DNA of 64,000 nucleotides from Oceanisphaera arctica (GTDB lineage Bacteria > Pseudomonadota > Gammaproteobacteria > Enterobacterales > Aeromonadaceae): assembly GCF_002936955.1 (NCBI RefSeq), contig NZ_MPZM01000011.1:1-64000 (forward strand). The letters run 5' to 3'. Below the pieces are notes generated by a model. It was not told the DNA's origin. It saw only the letters and a program-made list of their open reading frames with translations, and ran no database searches. Within the stretch, counting starts at the first letter, position 1. Every line of letters starts with the position of its first letter. Below, piece after piece: positions 25,328-34,459 of this stretch. Both the position numbers and the translations under genes were made by a program.

Positions 25328-26680
25328 TTGCATCAGGATAAATTAACAGAGGTTTATACGGTCACCCGTCTTAACCGGCATGCGCGAATGCTGCTGGAAG
25401 GCGAGATGGGCGCGGTCACCCTGAGCGGGGAAATATCCAACCTCGCCACCCCCGGATCGGGCCACTGGTATTTTTCGCTGAAGGACAATCAGTCCCAGCT
25501 GCGCTGCGCCATGTTTCGCGGCAACAACCGCAACGTCGGCTTTCGGCCTAAAAATGGCGATCAGGTGCTTATCTTCGGCAAAGTGACGCTTTATGAACCG
25601 AGAGGCGACTACCAGCTGGTGGCGCAAACCATGTCCCCGGCCGGTGAAGGTTTGCTCAAACAGCAATTCGAGGCCCTCAAGCGCAACCTGGGCGATGAAG
25701 GCCTGTTCGACCAGGGTCGCAAGCGCCCGCTGCCCGAGCATCCGACCCGCATCGGCATCATCAGCTCCCCCACCGGGGCGGCGTTACACGACATTTTGAC
25801 CGTGCTGGCCCGTCGAGCCCCCCATTTGCAGGTTATTCTCTATCCCAGTCAGGTACAGGGCGAGCCCGCAGCCATGCAGCTGGTGTCCGCCCTGGCCACC
25901 GCCAATCGCCGCGCCGAAACCGACGTGCTGATCCTGGCCCGCGGCGGCGGCTCGCTGGAAGACCTCTGGTGTTTCAACGACGAACGGCTGGTACGCGCCA
26001 TCGCCGCATCACAGTTGCCGGTCGTCAGCGCCGTGGGTCACGAGGTGGATATCACCCTGAGCGACCTGGTGGCGGATCTACGGGCCCCTACTCCGTCCGC
26101 CGCCGCCGAGCTGATAAGCCGGGACGGCAGCGCCCAGCAGCAACAATATCAACAGTGGCAGCAGCGCTTGCAACAGGCACAGCGTCGCTACCTGTTGCAA
26201 AGCAGCAACCGGCTAACCCGCTTGAATGCTCGCCTGCAATTACAACATCCACGACAACAGCTGCAACAGCAGGCCCAGCGGCTGGACCAACTGCAGGCCC
26301 GACTGCAACGTGCCCTCCGCCAACGACTGGAGCAGGCTCAACAGCGCCTGAGCAATGGCCGGCTGAGCTTGCAACACCAACACCCGGCCCAACGACTGCA
26401 GAGCCGCCAGGCGTTGCTCAGCGGCCTTCAGCTGCGTCTGAACAGCCTGTTGAAAGCCCGACTCGACCACAGCGCCCACCGACTGGCCCTGGCCGGCTCC
26501 CGGCTCAACGCCATCAGTCCGCTGGCCACGCTCGCTCGTGGCTACAGTATCACCCAGCTGGACGCGCGAGTGATTACCGATGCCGGCCATCTGCAACCGG
26601 GCGACACCATACGCACCCGTCTGGCCCGGGGTGAAGTCATCAGCCAGGTGCTGGAAAGCCATGAGACGTCAGGGATCTGA
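25328..26680 (+). CDS. xseA: Exodeoxyribonuclease VII large subunit
   Basis: A 450-residue subunit of the ExoVII nuclease that degrades single-stranded DNA from both ends in repair and recombination. The N-terminal OB-fold has [22 protein letters not shown]; the catalytic domain has [29 protein letters not shown] and [26 protein letters not shown]. The C-terminal 150 residues are an unusually Gln/Leu/Arg-rich coiled coil, which in this family holds several small XseB subunits. The start is TTG 25328, as the next ATG would remove part of the OB-fold. xseB is not adjacent, which is normal. The divergent neighbour is guaB. Confidence 0.96.
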   Translation: MHQDKLTEVYTVTRLNRHARMLLEGEMGAVTLSGEISNLATPGSGHWYFSLKDNQSQLRCAMFRGNNRNVGFRPKNGDQVLIFGKVTLYEPRGDYQLVAQTMSPAGEGLLKQQFEALKRNLGDEGLFDQGRKRPLPEHPTRIGIISSPTGAALHDILTVLARRAPHLQVILYPSQVQGEPAAMQLVSALATANRRAETDVLILARGGGSLEDLWCFNDERLVRAIAASQLPVVSAVGHEVDITLSDLVADLRAPTPSAAAELISRDGSAQQQQYQQWQQRLQQAQRRYLLQSSNRLTRLNARLQLQHPRQQLQQQAQRLDQLQARLQRALRQRLEQAQQRLSNGRLSLQHQHPAQRLQSRQALLSGLQLRLNSLLKARLDHSAHRLALAGSRLNAISPLATLARGYSITQLDARVITDAGHLQPGDTIRTRLARGEVISQVLESHETSGI

Positions 26681-26788
26681 ATCAAAGCCCCATATGAGGC
26701 ATTTCAAAGTCAACTTTAAGCAGGCGAGCTATACTGAAGGGGCAGCTAGAGAAGGCGGCCGATATGGCCTTGCCTTCGGGAGGTAGCT

Positions 26789-27289
26789 ATGGGTATGTCA
26801 ATAAAACTGAAACAATATCTGGATCAACATAATATTCCCTTTGAAACCGTGCACCACAGCTATGCGGAAGGCGCGACCCAAAGCGCTATCGCCAGCCGTG
26901 TTCCGCTCGCCCAGATGGCCAAGGCGGTTATTCTGGAGCGTGACGATGGCAAATCAGTCATGGCCGTGCTCCCTGCCGCCGACACCGTGGACTTTCAGCG
27001 CCTGAATTACCTGATTCACAGCGAGGTGCACCTGGCACCGGAACGCGTTCTGGTCCAGTGGTTCGCTGATTGTGATCCCGGCGCCATTCCCGCCCTCGGT
27101 GAGGCCTATGAGCTGGACACCCTGGTGGACGATGACGTGCTCGGCATGGCCGACATCTACATGGAAAGTGGTGACCACAGGGATTTGATCCACATGAAAG
27201 GCGACGACTTCCGCCGTCTGGCCAGTCGCTGGCAACACGGCCAGTTCAGCATCAAGCCCGATCCCTGGAGCCGCGTCGAACGGATGTGA
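26789..27289 (+). CDS. YbaK/ProX-type aminoacyl-tRNA deacylase family protein
   Basis: A 166-residue protein with the YbaK/aminoacyl-tRNA synthetase-associated fold. The sequences FETVHHSYAEGATQSAIASRV and MAKAVILERDDGKSVMAVLPAADTVDFQRL include the conserved Lys (AKAVIL) and the later GxxPALG turn (PGAIPALGEAYEL) of trans-editing enzymes. Family members clear Ala or Cys mischarged onto tRNA-Pro. The substrate here is not certain. A strong GGGAGGT ribosome-binding site precedes ATG 26789. The gene stands between xseA (108 bp upstream) and a convergent sucD, separated by a bidirectional terminator. Confidence 0.85.
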   Translation: MGMSIKLKQYLDQHNIPFETVHHSYAEGATQSAIASRVPLAQMAKAVILERDDGKSVMAVLPAADTVDFQRLNYLIHSEVHLAPERVLVQWFADCDPGAIPALGEAYELDTLVDDDVLGMADIYMESGDHRDLIHMKGDDFRRLASRWQHGQFSIKPDPWSRVERM

Positions 27290-27304
27290 CACGAAACGTC
27301 AGTC

Positions 27305-27337
27305 GTGAGGCGTGAGGCGTGAGGCGTGAGGCGTGAA
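27305..27337 (+). repeat. Short tandem repeat, 7-bp unit
   Basis: Four perfect head-to-tail copies of GTGAGGC (27305-27332) followed by a partial fifth (GTGA). It lies in the intergenic gap after the YbaK-like gene and could vary in copy number by slippage. No coding effect. Confidence 0.85.
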
Positions 27338-27350
27338 AATACGCGCAATA

Positions 27351-27376
27351 AAAAGGAGCCTTTCGGCTCCTTTTTT
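27351..27376. terminator. Bidirectional terminator between the YbaK-like gene and sucD
   Basis: AAAAGGAGCC, loop TTTC, GGCTCC then TTTTTT. A-tract and T-tract flank the stem so it can act on both convergent transcripts. It is followed by a copy of the dispersed string CTTATCGCTTAAAGCT, also found at about 47331. Confidence 0.85.
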
Positions 27377-27423
27377 CTTTCTTCCAGCTTAAAGCTTATC
27401 GCTTAAAGCTGACAGCTTCGCTG

Positions 27424-28296
27424 TTACCAACCGGTTACTTCACGCAGTGCCTGACCGATATCGGCCAGGGAGCGTACGGTTTTGACACCGGCGTCCTGCA
27501 GGGCGGCAAACTTCTCGTCTGCGGTGCCCTTGCCACCGGAGATGATGGCGCCCGCATGGCCCATGCGCTTGCCCGGAGGCGCGGTTACACCGGCGATGTA
27601 AGACACCACCGGCTTGGTGACATGCTCCTTGATGTAGGCGGCGGCCTCTTCTTCGGCGGTACCACCGATTTCACCGATCATCACGATGGCTTCGGTTTCC
27701 GGATCTTTCTCGAACAACTCGAGAATGTCGATAAAGCTGGAGCCCGGAATCGGGTCACCACCAATGCCGATACAGCTGGACTGACCGAAACCTTCGTCTG
27801 TGGTCTGCTTGACCGCTTCGTAGGTCAGGGTGCCGGAGCGGGATACGATGCCCACCTTGCCCTTCTTGTGGATGTGGCCGGGCATGATGCCAATCTTGCA
27901 CTCGTCGGGGGTGATCACGCCGGGGCAGTTGGGGCCAATCATGCGCACGCCGGTTTGTTCCAGCTTTACTTTCACGTCCAGCATATCCAGGGTCGGCACC
28001 CCTTCGGTGATGGTGACGATCAGCTCTATGCCTGCGTCGATGGCTTCCAGAATCGCATCTTTGCAGAAGGCCGCCGGTACATAAATCACGGTCGCGGTGG
28101 CGCCAGTCACTTCAACCGCTTCGCGCACGGTATTGAACACCGGCAGACCCAGATGTGTGGTGCCGCCCTTGCCGGGTGACACGCCGCCGACCATTCTGGT
28201 GCCGTATTCGATGGCCTGTTCGGAATGAAAAGTACCCTGGCCACCGGTGAAACCCTGACAAATCACCTTGGTGTTTTTGTTGATCAGAATGCTCAT
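27424..28296 (-). CDS. sucD: Succinyl-CoA synthetase alpha subunit
   Basis: A 290-residue subunit of succinyl-CoA synthetase, the TCA enzyme making ATP/GTP and succinate from succinyl-CoA. The CoA-binding Rossmann domain has [19 protein letters not shown] at the N-terminus, and [12 protein letters not shown] follows at about 120. The phosphohistidine loop is [17 protein letters not shown] near residue 245, whose His is phosphorylated in catalysis. It starts four bases after sucC and ends the sdh-suc operon ahead of a terminator. Family length is 289 in E. coli. Confidence 0.98.
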   Translation of the reverse strand: MSILINKNTKVICQGFTGGQGTFHSEQAIEYGTRMVGGVSPGKGGTTHLGLPVFNTVREAVEVTGATATVIYVPAAFCKDAILEAIDAGIELIVTITEGVPTLDMLDVKVKLEQTGVRMIGPNCPGVITPDECKIGIMPGHIHKKGKVGIVSRSGTLTYEAVKQTTDEGFGQSSCIGIGGDPIPGSSFIDILELFEKDPETEAIVMIGEIGGTAEEEAAAYIKEHVTKPVVSYIAGVTAPPGKRMGHAGAIISGGKGTADEKFAALQDAGVKTVRSLADIGQALREVTGW

Positions 28297-28300
28297 GCTG

Positions 28301-29467
28301 TTATTTCCCCTGTGCGGCGTTGACGACCCGAACGGCGGCGTCGGTCAGGCTGGTGGCGGCGATGATATTCAGGCCGGATTCGGCCAGCTTGGCGGTACCG
28401 GCTTCGGCATTGTTGCCTTCCAGACGCACCACCACAGGGACTTTGACGCCCACCTCTTTCACCGCACCGATAATGCCGTCGGCAATCATGTCGCAACGCA
28501 CTATGCCGCCGAAGATGTTCACCAGCACCGCTTTCACATTGCTGTCGGAGAGAATAATCTTGAATGCTTCGGTTACCCGTTCCTTGGTGGCGCCGCCGCC
28601 TACGTCCAGGAAGTTGGCGGGTGAGCCGCCGTGCAGGTTGACGATGTCCATGGTGCCCATGGCCAGACCGGCACCATTTACCATGCAACCGATGTTGCCA
28701 TCCAGAGCCACGTAGTTCAGCTCCCACTTGGCGGCGTGGGCTTCTCGAGCATCGTCCTGGGAGGGATCGTGCATATCACGCAGCTTGGGCTGGCGATAGA
28801 GGGCATTGGAGTCGATGTTGATCTTGCCGTCCAGGCACAGCAGGTCGCCGGCCTTGGTGATCACCAGAGGGTTTACTTCGAGCAGAGCAAAATCAAGGTC
28901 CAGGAACATCTGTCCCAGGCCGAGATAAATTTGGGTGAACTGTTTGACCTGGTTACCCTTGAGGCCCAGTTTGAATGCCAGTTCACGGCCTTGGTAAGCT
29001 TGCGGGCCTACCAGAGGATCGATGGCGGCCTTGTGGATCAGTTCCGGGGTCTCTTCGGCCACCTTCTCGATTTCCACACCACCTTCGGTCGATGCCATAA
29101 ACACCACCCGACGGGTACCCCGGTCAACCACGGCACCCAGATACAGCTCTTTGTCGATATCGGTGCAGGACTCGACCAGTATCCTGGCAACCGGCTGACC
29201 TTTGGCATCGGTCTGATAGGTCACCAGGTTTTTACCCAGCCAGTGTTCTGCGAATTCTCGTATCTCTTCTTTGGTGTTAGCCAGCTTGACGCCACCGGCC
29301 TTACCGCGGCCTCCAGCGTGAACCTGACATTTCACCACCCACATACTACCGCCGATCTTGCTGGCGGCTTCCACTGCTTCCTGTGGATTGTCACATGCAT
29401 AGCCTTCTGAAACGGGCAGACCGTATTCAGCAAACAATTTCTTTGCCTGATATTCATGCAAATTCAT
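28301..29467 (-). CDS. sucC: Succinyl-CoA synthetase beta subunit
   Basis: A 388-residue ATP-grasp subunit, the same length as E. coli SucC, pairing with SucD. It begins [19 protein letters not shown]; the ATP-grasp core includes [20 protein letters not shown] and [13 protein letters not shown], and the C-terminal ligase domain has [16 protein letters not shown], all diagnostic. A Rho-independent terminator-like hairpin lies between sucB and this gene (29537-29565), so sucCD may be partly uncoupled from the upstream part of the operon or have its own promoter. Confidence 0.98.
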   Translation of the reverse strand: MNLHEYQAKKLFAEYGLPVSEGYACDNPQEAVEAASKIGGSMWVVKCQVHAGGRGKAGGVKLANTKEEIREFAEHWLGKNLVTYQTDAKGQPVARILVESCTDIDKELYLGAVVDRGTRRVVFMASTEGGVEIEKVAEETPELIHKAAIDPLVGPQAYQGRELAFKLGLKGNQVKQFTQIYLGLGQMFLDLDFALLEVNPLVITKAGDLLCLDGKINIDSNALYRQPKLRDMHDPSQDDAREAHAAKWELNYVALDGNIGCMVNGAGLAMGTMDIVNLHGGSPANFLDVGGGATKERVTEAFKIILSDSNVKAVLVNIFGGIVRCDMIADGIIGAVKEVGVKVPVVVRLEGNNAEAGTAKLAESGLNIIAATSLTDAAVRVVNAAQGK

Positions 29468-29536
29468 GTTGTATTTCCGTTGTTGTGTAGGGATTCAGAG
29501 TATATTTTTTTCCGTTATCTAATTGATATTCAGGTA

Positions 29537-29565
29537 TAAAAAAAGGCCGGGCCGAAGCCCGACCT
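29537..29565 (-). terminator. Intra-operon terminator between sucB and sucC
   Basis: On the minus strand AGGTCGGGC, loop TTCG, GCCCGGCCT followed by seven T. The stem has a single G-T pair. It sits 20 bp past the sucB stop codon and 70 bp before sucC. Confidence 0.8.
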
Positions 29566-29585
29566 CATTATCGGTGTATATGGGT

Positions 29586-30800
29586 TTAAACGTCCAGCAA
29601 TAAGCGGGTCGGATCTTCCAGCAGTTCCTTGATGGAAACCAGGAAGCTGACCGACTCACGTCCGTCGATGAGACGGTGATCGTAAGACAGTGCCAGATAC
29701 ATCATCGGCAGGATTTCGACCTTACCGTTAACAGCCATGGGGCGGTCCTGGATTTTGTGCATACCCAGAATAGCGCTCTGCGGCGGGTTGATGATGGGCG
29801 TCGACATCAGAGAACCGAACACACCACCGTTGGTGATGGTGAAGTTACCGCCGGTCATGTCGTCTACGGTCAGCTTGCCGTCACGACCCTTGATGGCCAG
29901 TTCCTTGATGCTCTTTTCGATGTCGGCCAGGCTCAGGCGATCACAGTCACGCAGCACAGGAGTTACCAGACCACGGGGGGTGGATACCGCTATGCTCACG
30001 TCGAAGTAGTTGTGATAGACAATATCGTCACCGTCGATCGACGCGTTCACTTCCGGGAAGCGCTTGAGCGACTCGACTACGGCTTTCACGTAGAAAGACA
30101 TAAAGCCCAGACGAATACCGTGACGCTTCTCGAACACTTCCTGATACTGCTTGCGCAGGCTCATGATCGGACCCATGTTGACCTCGTTGAAGGTGGTCAG
30201 CATGGCGGTGGTGTTCTTGGCTTCGAGCAGACGCTCGGCTACACGCTTGCGCAGGCGGGTCATGGGCACCCGCTTCTCGGTACGCTCACCCAGCGGTACC
30301 ACAGGGGCTTCGGCCTTGGCGGCAGGCGCCGCGGCTTTCTTGTCGCCACCCTTGATGAAGGCTTCCACATCTTCCTTGGTGATGCGGCCGCCCTTGCCGG
30401 AACCGGACAGCTTGGCCACGTCGATGCCGTGCTCGGCCACCAGGCGGCGAACCGCCGGGCTCAAGCTGTCATCGTCAGACTTGGCGTCGGCCTTGCTTTC
30501 TTCCTTGGCTTCACCATTGGTGGAAGAGGCAGCCTTTTCTTTGGTCGCTTCACCGGCCACGGCACCCTTCTTGAGCCTGCCGATCAGCTGCTGACCCAGC
30601 ACGGTGGCGCCGGCGTCTTCGATAATGGCTTCCAGAATACCGGCTTCGGGCGCCGGTACTTCCAGTACCACTTTATCGGTTTCGATGTCGACGATCACTT
30701 CGTCGCGTTCAACCCGGTCACCCGGCTGTTTGTGCCAGGTGGCGATAGTGGCATCGGCGACGGACTCTGGTAAGTCGGGAACCTTGATTTCGATGGTCAT
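29586..30800 (-). CDS. sucB: Dihydrolipoyl succinyltransferase (E2 of 2-oxoglutarate dehydrogenase)
   Basis: A 404-residue core enzyme of the 2-oxoglutarate dehydrogenase complex. The lipoyl domain (1-80) has [15 protein letters not shown] with the lipoylated Lys in DKV. An Ala/Lys/Glu-rich linker follows, then the peripheral subunit-binding domain [22 protein letters not shown] at about 110-150. The catalytic domain ends with the active-site [14 protein letters not shown] 30800 is used; the codon before it is TTG. It lies 18 bp after sucA. The E3 subunit is expected elsewhere. Confidence 0.98.
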   Translation of the reverse strand: MTIEIKVPDLPESVADATIATWHKQPGDRVERDEVIVDIETDKVVLEVPAPEAGILEAIIEDAGATVLGQQLIGRLKKGAVAGEATKEKAASSTNGEAKEESKADAKSDDDSLSPAVRRLVAEHGIDVAKLSGSGKGGRITKEDVEAFIKGGDKKAAAPAAKAEAPVVPLGERTEKRVPMTRLRKRVAERLLEAKNTTAMLTTFNEVNMGPIMSLRKQYQEVFEKRHGIRLGFMSFYVKAVVESLKRFPEVNASIDGDDIVYHNYFDVSIAVSTPRGLVTPVLRDCDRLSLADIEKSIKELAIKGRDGKLTVDDMTGGNFTITNGGVFGSLMSTPIINPPQSAILGMHKIQDRPMAVNGKVEILPMMYLALSYDHRLIDGRESVSFLVSIKELLEDPTRLLLDV

Positions 30801-30818
30801 CAATATGTCCTTTGTGCG

Positions 30819-33632
30819 TTATGCTTTGGTCAGCGTCAGTGCGTCTTCGACCAGCGCTTTTTGTTGTTGTAAGTGAACAGAGGTGTAGCCCACTGCCGGC
30901 GATGCGGAGGCTTCGCGACCTGTATAACGCAGGTTCGCTCCCGCCGGGATCGCAGCACGGAAGTGGTGCTGGCTGCAATACCAGGCCCCCTGGTTTTGCG
31001 GCTCTTCCTGACACCAGACGAAGTCGGTCACGTGCTGGTAGTCGGCAAAAATCGCGGCAACCTCTTCCTGAGGGAACGGATACAATTGTTCGATCCGAAT
31101 AATGGCCACATCCGTTTGTTCATGCTTGCGCCGTGTTTCCAGCAAATCGTAATACACCTTGCCAGAACACAGAACAACACGCTTGACGCCTTTGGGATCC
31201 AGATCATCAATTTCGCCGATGGCATTCTGGAAAGTACCGCTAGCCAGGGTTTCCAGCTCGGAAACTGCCAGCGGATGACGCAGCAGCGACTTGGGCGTCA
31301 TCACTACCAGCGGGCGGCGCATGGGTCGTATTACCTGACGACGCAGCATGTGGAACACCTGTGCCGGTGTGGTAGGCACACAAACCTGCATGTTGTGCTC
31401 GGCGCACAGCTGCAGATAACGCTCCAGACGCGCACTTGAGTGCTCCGGGCCCTGACCTTCATAGCCATGGGGCAGCAGCAGGGTAAGACCGCACATCCGG
31501 CCCCACTTCTGCTCACCGGAACTCAGGAACTGGTCGATCACCACCTGGGCACCGTTGGCAAAGTCACCGAACTGGGCTTCCCATACGGTCAGGCCTTCCG
31601 GCTCGGCGGTGGCATAGCCGTATTCGAAGGCCATGACCGCCTCTTCGCTCAGCACAGAGTCATACACCTGGAACTGGCCCTGGCTGTCGGACAGATGACA
31701 CAGCGGGGTATAGGTGCTGGCATCGTTCTGGTTGTGCAGTACCGCATGACGATGGAAGAAAGTGCCGCGGCCGGAATCCTGACCGGTGAGGCGCACTTCA
31801 TAGCCGTTGTCACACAGGGTGGCGTAGGCCAGCACTTCGGCAAAGCCCCAGTCCGCCAGTTTCTCGCCCTTGGCCATCAGCTTGCGATCGGCATAGATCT
31901 TGCCTACCTGACGCTGCAGGGTATGGCTCTCCGGGTACTCGGTGACCCGCTCGGCCAGCTCTTTCAGCTTGTCCAACTGATAGTCCGAGTCGTAGTTCAT
32001 GTCCCACTCGTGACCCAGGTAGGGAGACCAGTCGACGGAGTGCTTCTCCATCGGACGCCATTCCTTGACCACACACTCGCCACTGTCCAGCAAATCACGG
32101 TATTCGTTGATCATCACTGTGGTGTCTTCCGGCGAGATGGTGCCCTTGGCAATCAGCTGATCGGCATAGATCTTGCGCGGAGTCGGGTGTTGCTTGATTT
32201 TCTTGTACATCAGCGGCTGGGTCGCACTCGGCTCATCGGCCTCGTTGTGACCATGACGGCGGTAACAGACCAGATCGATCACCACATCACGACCGAACTC
32301 GTTACGATAATCCAGCGCCAGCTGAGTCACCTGTACCACGGCCTCCGGATCATCCGCATTAACGTGGAAGATCGGCGCCTGCACCATCTTGGCGATATCG
32401 GTACAGTATTCGGTAGAGCGGGTATCGCGCGGGTTGGAGGTGGTAAAGCCAACCTGGTTGTTAATCACGATACGCACTGTGCCGCCCACACCGTAGCCTC
32501 GGGTCAGCGACATGTTGAAGGTTTCCGCCACCACGCCCTGACCGGCAAAGGCCGAGTCGCCGTGAATGGTGATCGGCAGCACCTTGCGGCCATCCGGGTT
32601 GGACAGTCGGTCCATGCGCGCACGCACCGAGCCGATGACCACCGGGTTGACGATTTCCAGATGCGAGGGGTTGAAGGCCAGCGCCAGATGCACGGAGCCA
32701 CCCGGAGTCTCGAAGTCGGAGCTGAAGCCCATGTGGTACTTCACATCGCCCGAACTCTGTACTTCGTACTTGCCGGCAAATGCATCGAACAGGTCCTGAG
32801 GACGCTTGCCCAGCACGTTAACCAGCATGTTCAAGCGGCCACGGTGGGCCATGCCGATCACGACTTCACGACCACCATTCTCACCGAAACGGCGGATCAG
32901 CTCTTTGGTCATGGGCACCAGGGCATCGCCCCCTTCGAGGGAGAAACGCTTGGCGCCGGGGAACTTGGCGCCCAGGTATTTTTCCAGGCCTTCGGCCGCA
33001 TTCAGGCTGTCGAGAAAACGCAGCTTGTCTTCCTGGCTGAATTTAGGCTCGCCGACTACTGGCTCAAGCTGACTTTGGATCCAGCGCTTTTCTCTGGTGC
33101 TGGTAATGTGCATATACTCGGCGCCAACCGGGCCGCAGTAAGTCTTTTTCAGCGCCGAAACCAGATCCTTCAGCTTCATGGTTTCCTGGCCGATGGCATA
33201 GGAACCCACGTTGAAGGTGGCGTCCAGATCGGCGCCAGTCAGGTTGTGGAACGCCGGGTCCAGCTCGGCCACCACCTTGCGATCCCACAAACCGAGCGGA
33301 TCCAGGTTGGCATTCTGATGGCCACGGAAACGATAGGCGTTGATCAACTGCAGAACCTTGACCTGCTTGGCGTCAGTGTGGGGATCACTGACAGGAGTAG
33401 CATAGCGGGAGGTGTCTTTGGCAAGGCGGCGGAAGTAATCTCTTACTTGCGAATGAGGTTGATCCGGTACGTTCTCTTCTTGCACCGGCAGGCCGTTGAA
33501 TACGGTCTGCCATTGCTCGGGAACGGACTCAGGATCGGCAAGGTAAGCCTCATAAAGGTCTTCTACATAGGTCGCATTGGCACCGGCCAGGTAAGAAGAT
33601 TCCAGCCAGGCTTGCATTACGCCATTGTGCAT
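30819..33632 (-). CDS. sucA: 2-oxoglutarate dehydrogenase E1 component
   Basis: A 937-residue thiamine-diphosphate enzyme decarboxylating 2-oxoglutarate and transferring the succinyl group to SucB. The N-terminus MHNGVMQAWLESSYLAGANA carries the E2-binding segment. The ThDP/Mg region includes IGMAHRGRLNMLVNVLGK at about 250 and GDSAFAGQGVVAETFNMS near 370. A C-terminal transketolase-like domain holds GQDSGRGTFFHRHAVLH and PHGYEGQGPEHSSARLER. ATG 33632 matches the family start. Length agrees with E. coli SucA (933). It sits between sdhB and sucB in the TCA operon. Confidence 0.98.
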   Translation of the reverse strand: MHNGVMQAWLESSYLAGANATYVEDLYEAYLADPESVPEQWQTVFNGLPVQEENVPDQPHSQVRDYFRRLAKDTSRYATPVSDPHTDAKQVKVLQLINAYRFRGHQNANLDPLGLWDRKVVAELDPAFHNLTGADLDATFNVGSYAIGQETMKLKDLVSALKKTYCGPVGAEYMHITSTREKRWIQSQLEPVVGEPKFSQEDKLRFLDSLNAAEGLEKYLGAKFPGAKRFSLEGGDALVPMTKELIRRFGENGGREVVIGMAHRGRLNMLVNVLGKRPQDLFDAFAGKYEVQSSGDVKYHMGFSSDFETPGGSVHLALAFNPSHLEIVNPVVIGSVRARMDRLSNPDGRKVLPITIHGDSAFAGQGVVAETFNMSLTRGYGVGGTVRIVINNQVGFTTSNPRDTRSTEYCTDIAKMVQAPIFHVNADDPEAVVQVTQLALDYRNEFGRDVVIDLVCYRRHGHNEADEPSATQPLMYKKIKQHPTPRKIYADQLIAKGTISPEDTTVMINEYRDLLDSGECVVKEWRPMEKHSVDWSPYLGHEWDMNYDSDYQLDKLKELAERVTEYPESHTLQRQVGKIYADRKLMAKGEKLADWGFAEVLAYATLCDNGYEVRLTGQDSGRGTFFHRHAVLHNQNDASTYTPLCHLSDSQGQFQVYDSVLSEEAVMAFEYGYATAEPEGLTVWEAQFGDFANGAQVVIDQFLSSGEQKWGRMCGLTLLLPHGYEGQGPEHSSARLERYLQLCAEHNMQVCVPTTPAQVFHMLRRQVIRPMRRPLVVMTPKSLLRHPLAVSELETLASGTFQNAIGEIDDLDPKGVKRVVLCSGKVYYDLLETRRKHEQTDVAIIRIEQLYPFPQEEVAAIFADYQHVTDFVWCQEEPQNQGAWYCSQHHFRAAIPAGANLRYTGREASASPAVGYTSVHLQQQKALVEDALTLTKA

Positions 33633-33689
33633 CTTTATCCCTTTGTTACGTCTTGACAGGGCTACTGTCGTTCTGGTCATCGAGTCAAA

Positions 33690-33708
33690 GCCGCCCTCGC
33701 GGGCGGCG
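33690..33708 (-). terminator. GC-rich hairpin between sdhB and sucA
   Basis: On either strand GCCGCCC, short loop, GGGCGGC. On the minus strand it is followed by TTTGA, a weak T-tract, and lies in the 95-bp gap between sucA's start and sdhB's end. It may reduce read-through or stabilise the sdh mRNA end rather than fully terminate. Confidence 0.4.
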
Positions 33709-33727
33709 GATTATCTAGCTGGGACGA

Positions 33728-34444
33728 TTAAACCGCCCGTTTCAACAGCATGGACTTGATGTGACCAATGGCCTTGGTGGGGTTCAGGCCTTTGGGACAT
33801 ACATTCACGCAGTTCATGATGCCATGGCAGCGGAATACGCTAAAAGCGTCATCCAGTTCGGACAGTCGTTCGTCGGCAGCGGTGTCGCGGCTGTCGGCCA
33901 GCCAGCGGTAGGCAGCCAGCAAACCGGCCGGGCCGATAAACTTGTCCGGATTCCACCAGAAAGACGGACAGGCCGTTGAACAGCAGGCGCACAGAATGCA
34001 CTCGTACAGTCCATCCAGCTTGGCGCGTTCTTCCGGTGACTGCATGTGTTCCCGTGCCGGCGGTAATTTATCATCGGCAATCAGGAAGGGTTTAACCTTT
34101 TCCCACTGGGTGTAGAACTGGCTCATGTCGATCACCAGGTCACGCACCACCGGCAGGCCCGGCAGTGGCCGAATCACCACCTTGTTATCCTTGCCCAGCA
34201 AGTCGGACAGCGGCGTAATACAGGCCAGGCCGTTCTTGCCGTTCATGTTCATGCCATCGGAGCCACAGACACCTTCACGACAGGAACGACGGAAAGACAA
34301 GGACGGATCCTGTTCTTTCAATGCCAGCAGGGCATCCAGCACCATCATGTCGGAACCTTCGGCTACGTCCAGCCGATAGTCTTTCATGTAAGGCTTGGCA
34401 TCGGTTTCCGGGTTGTAACGATAAACTGAAATAGTGACTTGCAT
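33728..34444 (-). CDS. sdhB: Succinate dehydrogenase iron-sulfur subunit
   Basis: A 238-residue subunit of complex II, same length as E. coli SdhB. The plant-type [2Fe-2S] site is SCREGVCGSDGMNMNG. The C-terminal ferredoxin-like part has CILCACCSTACPSFWWNPD for the [4Fe-4S] cluster and CHGIMNCVNVCPKGLNP for the [3Fe-4S] cluster. It passes electrons from the SdhA flavin to the quinone site formed with SdhC/SdhD. It starts 15 bp after sdhA. Confidence 0.98.
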   Translation of the reverse strand: MQVTISVYRYNPETDAKPYMKDYRLDVAEGSDMMVLDALLALKEQDPSLSFRRSCREGVCGSDGMNMNGKNGLACITPLSDLLGKDNKVVIRPLPGLPVVRDLVIDMSQFYTQWEKVKPFLIADDKLPPAREHMQSPEERAKLDGLYECILCACCSTACPSFWWNPDKFIGPAGLLAAYRWLADSRDTAADERLSELDDAFSVFRCHGIMNCVNVCPKGLNPTKAIGHIKSMLLKRAV

Positions 34445-34459
34445 CTTTATCCCCTCCCC

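Noticed and set aside
31440-33656. A 738-codon open frame antisense to sucA, and similar long antisense frames opposite mfd (52085-54274), sdhA (35042-36157) and guaA (22554-23663)
   Set aside because: They mirror the codon structure of conserved GC-rich genes on the other strand and have low-complexity His/Gln/Val-rich translations without family motifs.
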